A DNA stretch of 64,000 nucleotides, from assembly GCF_028281565.1 (NCBI RefSeq), contig NZ_JANQJQ010000014.1:1-64000 (forward strand), written 5' to 3'. The notes below the pieces were generated by a model. The model did no database searches, was not told the origin of the DNA, and worked only from the letters and a program-made list of their open reading frames with translations. The translations under genes and the position numbers were made by a program. Positions 27,636-35,278 of the stretch are shown here, in pieces. The stretch is from Seonamhaeicola sp. GTDB taxonomy: Bacteria; Bacteroidota; Bacteroidia; Flavobacteriales; Flavobacteriaceae. Each line of letters opens with the position of its first letter. The first letter of the stretch is position 1.

Positions 27636-28514
27636 ATGACTATTAAGCCAAAGAACGAACAAAAGATCTGGGCCTATACCTTTTTGGCATTCCCACTGCT
27701 TTTGCTTTCCATATTTGTGTTCTTTCCTATAGCCTTTGCTTTTATAGTAAGCTTTTTTGACTGGAACCTGCTCATTCCGGACAAGCCCTTTGTTGGGTTG
27801 GGAAATTATATAGAACTATTTAAGGACCCCGTTTTCGTAAAAGCTATTAAAAATACGGTCATTTACACCCTGGGCGTGGTGCCGGTTCAAACCTTTTTGT
27901 CGCTCTTTTTGGCTTTTATCATGAACCAAAAGCTTCGGGGAAGAGCCTTCTTCAGAACCGCATTCTATATTCCGGCCATCACCTCGTCTGTGGTCACTTC
28001 CATCATCTTTGTCTGGATATATTCAAAACCGGGATTACTAAACTATTTACTCAGCAGTGCGGGGGTAGACTCTAACATTGACTGGCTTACAAACCCCTCA
28101 ACGGTGTTACCCGCCATTATGATGCTAAACGTATGGACCACCTCCGGATACTTTATGGTGTCGTTCCTGGCAGGTTTACAAAACATACCGGCCAGTTTGT
28201 ATGAAGCCGCTAGAATTGACGGTGCCAGTCAATGGAAACAGTTTTGGAAAATTATGGTGCCTATGGTGCGCCCGGTCACCTACTTTGTAGTGGTTATGAG
28301 CCTGATAGGCTGCTTTCAGGTTTTCGACCAGATCTTTGTAATGAGTAGCGGCGGACCGGATAATGCTTCTACCACCATGAGTTATTTTGTTTACCAGAAC
28401 TCCTTTAAATATTTCAGGTTCGGTTTTGGTGCAGCTTCGGCTGTGGTTTTAGCTTTATTGATCTTTACGGTAACAGCGGTGCAAAAGAAATATTTCCCAC
28501 CAGAAGCTTATTGA
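27636..28514 (+). CDS. ABC sugar importer permease, MalF/UgpA type
   Basis: This 292-aa inner-membrane permease has six predicted membrane segments and the EAA loop EAARIDGASQWKQFWKIMVP at about 190-210, which docks with the ATPase. The N-terminus (KIWAYTFLAFPLLLLSIFVFFP) and the LLNYLLSSAGVDSNIDWL segment are typical of MalF/UgpA-like subunits of CUT1 importers. It starts 2 bp after the binding-protein gene and is separated from the second permease by a GH32 gene, which is an unusual order. It should form the channel with the gene at 30081-30905. Confidence 0.92.
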   Translation: MTIKPKNEQKIWAYTFLAFPLLLLSIFVFFPIAFAFIVSFFDWNLLIPDKPFVGLGNYIELFKDPVFVKAIKNTVIYTLGVVPVQTFLSLFLAFIMNQKLRGRAFFRTAFYIPAITSSVVTSIIFVWIYSKPGLLNYLLSSAGVDSNIDWLTNPSTVLPAIMMLNVWTTSGYFMVSFLAGLQNIPASLYEAARIDGASQWKQFWKIMVPMVRPVTYFVVVMSLIGCFQVFDQIFVMSSGGPDNASTTMSYFVYQNSFKYFRFGFGAASAVVLALLIFTVTAVQKKYFPPEAY

Positions 28515-28518
28515 TACC

Positions 28519-30078
28519 ATGTATTTCAGAACAACATATTTATTACTTTTTTTAATGATCAGTTCCTGCATATCAGAAAAGAAACAAGAGGACAACAAGT
28601 CTGTTAAAGCGGAGGCTAATACCCCTGAAAGGACAGCATTGCACAGACCGCAATACCATTACACTTCCTTCAGGAACTGGTTCAACGACCCTAACGGCCT
28701 GATATACCATAAGGGACTATATCATATGTATTACCAGTACAACCCCTACGGTACGCAATGGGGACACATGAGCTGGGGGCATGCCACCAGTAAGGACCTG
28801 ATATTCTGGAATGAAGAAAAAGTAGCCATCCCCGAAGATAAGCACATGATCTTTTCCGGTACAACAGCGGTTAGCCCGGAAACCCCGACAGCCCTTTGTG
28901 ACGCTCCTGATTGCATTGTAGCGGCCTACACCTCATTTGAATATGAGTTGGACGAAAACAAAAACATTAATGCCCTGGCGCAACACCAAAGTCTGGCCTT
29001 TAGTAAGGACGGTGGTTACACTTTTGAAAAATACAAGAACAACCCGGTTTTGGATATAGGGTCGAAAGAGTTTCGGGATCCCAAAATTTTCTATCATACA
29101 GAAAGTGCGAAATGGATCATGCTCGTTAGCTTAGCAGATCAGCATGCCATTGCTTTCTACACGTCAAAAGATTTGTTGAACTGGACGGAAGTCTCCAGAT
29201 TTGGGAATATTGGCAATGTTGACAGCGTTTGGGAATGTCCGGATTTGTTTAAACTGAATTATAACGGACAGGAAAAATGGGTATTGACATTATCCGCCGG
29301 ACATCCTTCAGGCCCTGGCTTTTATGCCATGCAATATTTCATAGGTTCTTTTAACGGCATGTCGTTTAAAGCGGACGCACTGGATTACCCACGATATTTG
29401 GATTTCGGAAAAGATTTTTACGCCGGGATCACGTTTGCCAATACCAATAATTTAAACCGGGCTACCATGATATCCTGGCTAGGGTGCCATGTGTATACTA
29501 AAGATACACCGACCACCACCTGGCGAGGTGCCATGTCACTACCCAGAGACCTCTATCTGGACATGGCTGAAGACACCATCATCTTAAAAAGCAAACCGCC
29601 CTTGCATTATATAAAACCGCTCATACAGGATACTTTCATTCAAGATAAGATCGAGGTTAATGGAAATCACCTGCTACCCATCGCATCAAAATCTTTTGTT
29701 AGTGCCTTTAAAGTTTTAAAGGACTCCGGAAGCGCCGGTATCGAAATCTTTAAATCAGACTCCGAAAAAACTGTTATAGGTTTTGACTTTGATACCCGTG
29801 AGGCTTTTATAGACCGTAGGGGTTCCGGAGATGTTTCATTTAACAAGAAATTTCCAAGTATCGAAGTCGCCCCGGTAGTTTCAAAAAACAAAGCCGTTAG
29901 CTTCACCATTTTTGCGGATGAGTCCGTTGTTGAAGTTTTTGTCAATGATGGTGAGACCGCCATTACCAATCGCGTATTCCCATCAAAAACCAGTAATAAA
30001 ATAACCCTGTTCACTGAAAATGGAACTGCTCAATTTTCAAACATTTCGGTGAGCACCTTAAAAAGTATCTGGAATTAA
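28519..30078 (+). CDS. GH32 beta-fructosidase lipoprotein
   Basis: This is an exo-acting fructosidase (invertase/levanase/inulinase family) on the outside of a membrane; the signal ends in SSC (Cys17). All three GH32 catalytic motifs are present: WFNDPNG with nucleophile D57, FRDP with the transition-state stabiliser D187, and WECPD with acid/base E239. The five-bladed propeller occupies about 45-355 and the C-terminal beta-sandwich the rest (SVVEVFVNDGETAITNR). The length of 519 aa is normal. It would release fructose from sucrose, fructans or fructosylated oligosaccharides. The gene sits between the two ABC permease genes, 4 bp after the first and 2 bp before the second, so its product and importer are made together. 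A fructokinase and a sugar-porter MFS lie downstream. Confidence 0.94.
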   Translation: MYFRTTYLLLFLMISSCISEKKQEDNKSVKAEANTPERTALHRPQYHYTSFRNWFNDPNGLIYHKGLYHMYYQYNPYGTQWGHMSWGHATSKDLIFWNEEKVAIPEDKHMIFSGTTAVSPETPTALCDAPDCIVAAYTSFEYELDENKNINALAQHQSLAFSKDGGYTFEKYKNNPVLDIGSKEFRDPKIFYHTESAKWIMLVSLADQHAIAFYTSKDLLNWTEVSRFGNIGNVDSVWECPDLFKLNYNGQEKWVLTLSAGHPSGPGFYAMQYFIGSFNGMSFKADALDYPRYLDFGKDFYAGITFANTNNLNRATMISWLGCHVYTKDTPTTTWRGAMSLPRDLYLDMAEDTIILKSKPPLHYIKPLIQDTFIQDKIEVNGNHLLPIASKSFVSAFKVLKDSGSAGIEIFKSDSEKTVIGFDFDTREAFIDRRGSGDVSFNKKFPSIEVAPVVSKNKAVSFTIFADESVVEVFVNDGETAITNRVFPSKTSNKITLFTENGTAQFSNISVSTLKSIWN

Positions 30079-30080
30079 TC

Positions 30081-30905
30081 ATGAAGGCATTAAGATTACA
30101 AAAAATACTATTTTTAGCCGTATTGGGTGTCATGACCCTGATCTATATCGGACCATTTTTATTCTCATTAAGTATTTCTTTTAATGCTGACAAAAATGTA
30201 TTCGACTGGCCCATAAAATTGCTTCCTGAAAACTTTACACTTGATAATTATAAAAATGTCTGGAAAGATCTGCCCTTTGGCAAGTGGCTTTTCAATAGTG
30301 TTCTGGTAACCACCATTCAAACATTCTCCAATGTTTTCTTCTCGGCACTGGCAGGTTTCACTTTTGCCCGACTCGAATTTCCCGGGCGCAAGATAATTTT
30401 CACGCTCTTATTAAGTAGTTTGATGATCCCCGGAATCATTCTATTGGTACCAAAGTTCATAGTTCTGAATGAGTTATCCATGATCAATAGTTATGGCGGA
30501 TTAATTCTTCCCGGCTTAGTAGGCGTGACCAATATTTTCCTGATGAAGCAATTTTTTGAAACCATCCCGAAGGACCTGGAGCAAGCTGCATTGATTGATG
30601 GCTGCAGTTATTTCAGATTGTTTTGGCAAATATTTTTACCCATATCCAAACCGGCTTTAGCCGCCGTAGCCATCTACACATTTCAAGGGGCCTGGAATGA
30701 ATTCCTATGGCCTGTGATTGTTTCCTATACGGAAGATATGTACACCTTACCCCTTGGAATGGCAAGCTTAAGACATGAATTACTAACAGACTGGCCACTG
30801 CTAATGGCCGGAACAATATTAATATCACTCCCAACATTGGCCATCTTTATCATCTTCCAAAGGTACTTTGTGCAAGGTGTGGCCAGTTCAGGATTAAAAG
30901 GATAA
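30081..30905 (+). CDS. ABC sugar importer permease, MalG/UgpE type
   Basis: This 274-aa membrane protein has about six segments and the EAA-type loop AALIDGCSYFRLFWQIFLP at about 170-190. The GLILPGLVGVTNIFLMKQFF and MASLRHELLTDWPLLMAG segments are typical of MalG-like subunits. It pairs with the permease at 27636-28514 to form the channel. It starts 2 bp after GH32 and is followed 3 bp later by the ATPase gene, completing the importer. Confidence 0.93.
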   Translation: MKALRLQKILFLAVLGVMTLIYIGPFLFSLSISFNADKNVFDWPIKLLPENFTLDNYKNVWKDLPFGKWLFNSVLVTTIQTFSNVFFSALAGFTFARLEFPGRKIIFTLLLSSLMIPGIILLVPKFIVLNELSMINSYGGLILPGLVGVTNIFLMKQFFETIPKDLEQAALIDGCSYFRLFWQIFLPISKPALAAVAIYTFQGAWNEFLWPVIVSYTEDMYTLPLGMASLRHELLTDWPLLMAGTILISLPTLAIFIIFQRYFVQGVASSGLKG

Positions 30906-30908
30906 CAT

Positions 30909-32021
30909 ATGGCAACAATAGACATTAAAAATCTTAAAAAAGTATACCCGGGAGCAGAAGATGCCACCATAAAACAAGCCTCTTTGGAAATCGAGGACAA
31001 AGAATTCATTGTGCTGGTAGGACCCTCTGGCTGTGGAAAATCTACGCTTTTAAGGATGATTGCAGGGTTGGAGGATATTACCGACGGAGAACTCCTTATA
31101 GATGGCAATTTGATGAACGAATTATCACCAAAAGACCGGGACATTGCCATGGTTTTTCAAAACTATGCCTTATATCCGCATATGACCGTATTTGAAAATA
31201 TGGCCTTTGGGTTAAAACTTAGAAAGGTCCCCAAACAGGAAATAAAAGAAAAGGTTGAGAACGCCGCCGACATCCTGGGCATAACCCATTTACTTGACAG
31301 AAGGCCGAAAGACATGTCTGGTGGCCAACGTCAAAGAGTCGCTATTGGAAGGTCTATTGTAAGGCAACCAAAAGTATTCTTATTTGACGAACCCTTATCC
31401 AATCTGGATGCTGCTTTGCGCGTACAAATGCGAGCCGAAATAAAAAAACTTCACCGCGATCTAAATGCAACCATCGTTTATGTAACCCATGATCAGATAG
31501 AAGCCATGACCATGGGCGATAGAATTGTAGTGCTGAAAGATGGAAACGTCATGCAATTCGATACGCCTATGAACCTGTTTAATAACCCTGCCAACAAATT
31601 TGTGGCCGGATTTATCGGGAGCCCGTCCATGAACTTTATTGAAGGCGAGATCATCATGGAATCATTCACAACATTTAAATCCCAGGATCTAAAGTTTTCT
31701 GCGCCTCCGGATTTAAGGCCGTGCTTAAAACCCTATATAGGCAGGCGTGTTATTTTTGGGTTCAGGCCGGAATATATTTATGATAAAGCCGTAGAAAAAA
31801 CAAAACGCCTTTCCGAAAGCATGGAAATAGAAGTACAGGCCTTAGAACCCATTGGTAGTGAAACCTTTGTCTACTTCCATTTTACCGGCAACCCTAATCA
31901 TCAATTCTGCTTTAGAAGTGATTCCGGATTTGCCTATAACATTGGAGATAAAATTACCATTGGCGTTGATATTCAAAGACTGCGATTCTTTGAAGCGGAC
32001 ACGGAACAACGCATCATGTAA
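30909..32021 (+). CDS. ABC sugar importer ATPase, UgpC/MsmK/MalK type
   Basis: This 370-aa ATPase powers the CUT1 importer. Walker A GPSGCGKST is at 38-46, the Q-loop is in VFQNYALYPHMT near 84, the ABC signature SGGQRQRV at 137-144, Walker B with the catalytic Glu at 157-161 (LFDEP), and the switch His in YVTHDQIEAM. After residue ~240 comes the MalK-type OB/TOBE regulatory region (VIFGFRPEYIY, VEVQALEPIGSE-like strands). The ORF starts 3 bp after the permease. ATPases of this type can serve several importers. Here a complete set of binding protein, two permeases and ATPase is contiguous, so a dedicated partner is likely. Confidence 0.95.
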   Translation: MATIDIKNLKKVYPGAEDATIKQASLEIEDKEFIVLVGPSGCGKSTLLRMIAGLEDITDGELLIDGNLMNELSPKDRDIAMVFQNYALYPHMTVFENMAFGLKLRKVPKQEIKEKVENAADILGITHLLDRRPKDMSGGQRQRVAIGRSIVRQPKVFLFDEPLSNLDAALRVQMRAEIKKLHRDLNATIVYVTHDQIEAMTMGDRIVVLKDGNVMQFDTPMNLFNNPANKFVAGFIGSPSMNFIEGEIIMESFTTFKSQDLKFSAPPDLRPCLKPYIGRRVIFGFRPEYIYDKAVEKTKRLSESMEIEVQALEPIGSETFVYFHFTGNPNHQFCFRSDSGFAYNIGDKITIGVDIQRLRFFEADTEQRIM

Positions 32022-32051
32022 CCTTTAAATACTTAAAATAAAAATAGCTAG

Positions 32052-34406
32052 ATGAGAACACAAGACGACACCATAATGTCTTATGATCAAGGAGAAAATG
32101 AATTCAAAAATTGGATCGTAGCAGAGAGCTCCTTTAAAAGAAAATACCAGGGAAAATGCGAGGTCGTTATGAGTTTGGGCAACGGTTATCTGGGCATGCG
32201 AAGCTGTACCGAAGAAAGTTATCTGGGTCAGGTAAGAAACACGTTTGTATCGGGTACCTTTAATAAAGCCAATGCCAATGAGGTTACAGAACTCCCTAAT
32301 GCGGCTGATATTACAGGCATTGATATTTTTATTAACGGGGAACTTTTCAGTCTTGAAAAAGGCACTTTTAGTGACTACAACCGGGCTTTAAACCTAAAAA
32401 CAGGTGAATTATCCAGGACGTTTATCTGGACCTTTGACTCGAAATCCTATCGTTTTGAGTTTAAGCGATTTGTTTCATTCGCTGATCTGCACCTGATTGG
32501 TGCCCATATAAAAATCACACCTTTAGACAACGATAGTAACATTGAGATTAAATCGGGCATTAACGGCCAGGTAACCAACAGTGGTGCCCAGCATTTTGAA
32601 GAAGGCGAAAAACGCATATTCGATAAGGCATACCTTCAAATGCTTCAAAACACCAATGAATCCAACATCACTTTTATACATAATACCTATCACGAGTTTA
32701 ACTCAAAGGACGTTGAGGTAAAGTCCAGGTTTGAAATGGACAGAAGGAAAGTTTTAATGCTATATCACTGTGAAGTCCCTGCCAATGCAACCCTGGAATT
32801 CAGCAAAATTTCAAATCTATATACTACCAGAGATAAAGCTTACGAGCACTTATCCCTCCAGGAATTGAGGGACCTGTCCATTGAACACCTGAAAAAGCAA
32901 TCCGAAAAGGGGTACCAACTTTTACTTCAGGAGAGTATTTTAAACTGGGAAGAGTACTGGGAAAACATGGATATTAAAATTGACAGTGACAACGCCTATG
33001 ATCAATTAGCTATCAGATTTGCCATGTATCATCTGTTGGCCATGGCACCCAAGCATGATTCCAGATACGGTATTGGTGCCAAAGGCCTTTCCGGTGAGGG
33101 TTATAAGGGCCATTCCTTTTGGGATACGGAAATATTTTTGCTCCCGTTCTTTACGTACACACATCCCGAAATTGCACGACACCTCCTGGAGTACAGATAT
33201 CACACCATTGAAGGTGCCCGAAAAAAAGCAAAAGAAAACGGATACAGAGGTGCCATGTATCCCTGGGAATCTGCCTGGGCCGATGATGGTGAAGTGACGC
33301 CGGTTTGGGGAGCCGCCGATATTGTCACGGGAAAGGCCACCAAAATATGGAGCGGCTTTATTGAACAACACATAACATCAGACGTAGCCTTCGCCGTTTG
33401 GCAATATTACCAGGTTACAAATGATGAGGATTTCATGATACAATACGGTTATGAAATCCTTCTGGATACCGGGATATTCTGGAGCACCCGGCTGGAATGG
33501 GATGAGAAAAAACAAGAATATCATATAAATAATGTTGTGGGGCCCGATGAGTATAAAGAGCACGTGAATAACGATGCCTTTACCAACCATACGGCCAGGT
33601 GGTGTATGGAAAATGCCTTAAAATACCATGACATTGTAAAAGAAAAACATCCCGGACTATATGAAGTATTAAGTACCAGGCTAAACCTTGAATTTGAGAT
33701 GGCAGAACTAAAAGAGCGCTATGACAAGGTTTATCTCCCACAACCTAACGAGGACCTGGTAATTCCTCAGGACGACACCTATTTATCTTTAAAAGAAATA
33801 GACCTCAGCAAATACAAAAATCAGGAGCACGTGGGTTCCATATTTAAAGATTTCAACCTGGACCAGGTCAACCAAATTCAGGTATCAAAGCAGGCTTCTG
33901 TTGTTATGCTCATGTATCTTCTGGAATATAAATTCAATGATGCTATTAAAAAAGCCAACTATCAGTATTATGAGCCCAGAACCCTACATGACTCGTCATT
34001 GAGCTTGTCTACTCATGCCATTTTAGCGGCCGATATAGATAACCTGCCTTTGGCCTATGACCTCTTTGAAAGTGCTTCCAGAATTGATCTGGGCCCTAAT
34101 ATGAAAACATCAGACCATGGCATCCATGCCGCTTCTTTAGGAGGTATCTGGCAAATTATTGTGTGCGGTTTCGGAGGCATCAGAATGCTGGACGGAACCT
34201 TAAGACTTAACCCAAAATTACCGGCAAACATAAAATCTATAGAATATCCTATCCACTGGCATGGTAATCCGCTCAAAATAACGGTAACGACTGACGCCAT
34301 AGACATTATAAATAAAGGAGATAAGCCTGTAGCTATTGAAATTTACGGTGAAAAACACCAAATAGAAAACCAATTAACCTTTAAAACTGTTAACAGCGTA
34401 TTATGA
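32052..34406 (+). CDS. GH65 alpha-glucoside phosphorylase, cytoplasmic
   Basis: This is an inverting disaccharide phosphorylase (maltose/trehalose/kojibiose/nigerose phosphorylase family) that makes beta-glucose 1-phosphate and a free sugar. The N-terminal beta-sandwich (about 1-280), linker and (alpha/alpha)6 barrel are full length at 784 aa. The catalytic acid is E500 in VVGPDEYKEH, GHSFWDTEIF lies at 353-362, and the acceptor loop reads YPWESAWADDGEVTP. The phosphate-side KQASVVMLMYLL and a final GGIWQIIVCGFGG motif are also present. There is no signal peptide. The stop overlaps the beta-phosphoglucomutase start by 4 bases, strong support for phosphorolysis to beta-glucose 1-phosphate. I cannot decide between trehalose, kojibiose and other alpha-glucobioses from the loop alone. 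Confidence 0.93.
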   Translation: MRTQDDTIMSYDQGENEFKNWIVAESSFKRKYQGKCEVVMSLGNGYLGMRSCTEESYLGQVRNTFVSGTFNKANANEVTELPNAADITGIDIFINGELFSLEKGTFSDYNRALNLKTGELSRTFIWTFDSKSYRFEFKRFVSFADLHLIGAHIKITPLDNDSNIEIKSGINGQVTNSGAQHFEEGEKRIFDKAYLQMLQNTNESNITFIHNTYHEFNSKDVEVKSRFEMDRRKVLMLYHCEVPANATLEFSKISNLYTTRDKAYEHLSLQELRDLSIEHLKKQSEKGYQLLLQESILNWEEYWENMDIKIDSDNAYDQLAIRFAMYHLLAMAPKHDSRYGIGAKGLSGEGYKGHSFWDTEIFLLPFFTYTHPEIARHLLEYRYHTIEGARKKAKENGYRGAMYPWESAWADDGEVTPVWGAADIVTGKATKIWSGFIEQHITSDVAFAVWQYYQVTNDEDFMIQYGYEILLDTGIFWSTRLEWDEKKQEYHINNVVGPDEYKEHVNNDAFTNHTARWCMENALKYHDIVKEKHPGLYEVLSTRLNLEFEMAELKERYDKVYLPQPNEDLVIPQDDTYLSLKEIDLSKYKNQEHVGSIFKDFNLDQVNQIQVSKQASVVMLMYLLEYKFNDAIKKANYQYYEPRTLHDSSLSLSTHAILAADIDNLPLAYDLFESASRIDLGPNMKTSDHGIHAASLGGIWQIIVCGFGGIRMLDGTLRLNPKLPANIKSIEYPIHWHGNPLKITVTTDAIDIINKGDKPVAIEIYGEKHQIENQLTFKTVNSVL

Positions 34407-35062
34407 TAAAAGGATTCATTTTTGATTTAGACGGCGTCATTACAGATACCGCTGAACTTCATTATCTGGCATGGAAAGCCTTGGCTAATTCCATGGACTG
34501 GGCGTTTGACCGGGAGATCAACGAAAAGCTAAGAGGCGTGTCCCGCATGGATTCCATTAACATCATTAAAAACCATAATAATGCAGAAGTATCACAAGAA
34601 AAGCTTTTGCAATTAGCTACACTTAAAAATGATATTTACGTTGAAAGCTTAGAAAACATTACTCCAAACGATTATCTTCCGGGCGCTAAGGAACTGCTTA
34701 CCCATTTAAAAAATGAAGGCTTTAAAGTAGCTTTGGGGAGTGCCAGTAAAAACTCCTCAATAGTATTAAACCAACTGGAAGCCATGTCTTATTTTGATGT
34801 TATTGGTGACGGAAACAGCGTCTCTAAAAGTAAGCCTGCCCCGGATATTTTTCTTTACGGTGCTGAAAATCTGCATTTAAAACCTGAGGAATGTGTGGTA
34901 TACGAAGATGCCGAAAGTGGTGTTGATGCCGCCATAGCAGGAGGTTTTTATTTAGTAGGTATAGGGCCAAAAGAAAGAGTGGGACATGCCCATGTACGTT
35001 TTGACTCCATGTTAGAGGCCACGTTATTTGAGGTTAAGACAGCCTTTAAACAGTTGTTCTAG
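34403..35062 (+). CDS. pgmB: Beta-phosphoglucomutase
   Basis: This converts beta-glucose 1-phosphate from the GH65 phosphorylase to glucose 6-phosphate. It is a HAD-superfamily protein of 219 aa: nucleophile D8 and acid/base D10 in FDLDGVITDT, the cap motif LRGVSRMDS (about 44-52), the Ser/Thr motif in LGSASKN, Lys in SKSKPAPDIF, and the metal site YEDAESGVDAA. The length and all four HAD motifs are typical of PgmB. It overlaps the phosphorylase gene by 4 bases, so both are translated together. A gap with small hairpins and a candidate LacI-type site follows before the exported GH65 gene. Confidence 0.95.
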   Translation: MIKGFIFDLDGVITDTAELHYLAWKALANSMDWAFDREINEKLRGVSRMDSINIIKNHNNAEVSQEKLLQLATLKNDIYVESLENITPNDYLPGAKELLTHLKNEGFKVALGSASKNSSIVLNQLEAMSYFDVIGDGNSVSKSKPAPDIFLYGAENLHLKPEECVVYEDAESGVDAAIAGGFYLVGIGPKERVGHAHVRFDSMLEATLFEVKTAFKQLF

Positions 35063-35133
35063 TCAAAATTGGGACAAGAGATATACGCTTTTTTAAAGCG
35101 CTATAGTATTTAACAATTTATGGACAGCTCTGT

Positions 35134-35152
35134 ACCAGGTCAAATTCCTGGT
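35134..35152 (+). terminator. Weak hairpin downstream of pgmB
   Basis: A 6-bp stem (ACCAGG/CCTGGT) with a 7-base loop follows the pgmB gene by about 70 bp; a second small AT-rich stem lies at 35086-35100. Neither has a proper U-run, so termination here is possible but weakly supported. The GH65 gene downstream may have its own promoter. Confidence 0.25.
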
Positions 35153-35176
35153 CATTATTTAACGATTCCAGATTAT

Positions 35177-35190
35177 CGAAATCGTTATCG
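35177..35190. promoter_or_regulatory. Candidate LacI-family operator upstream of exported GH65
   Basis: CGAAATCGTTATCG matches the perfect palindrome at 25022-25035 in 12 of 14 positions, with the central CG and both outer CG pairs kept. It lies 89-102 bp upstream of the exported GH65 start codon. It is weaker than the other two sites but is in a promoter position. Confidence 0.42.
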
Positions 35191-35278
35191 GACGTTTTTT
35201 GATTCCTTTTTTTCGGGTTTTAGACCAAATCACTGAAAAAAAGATGATATTTAGTTTATTACTTTAATTATTAATCCA

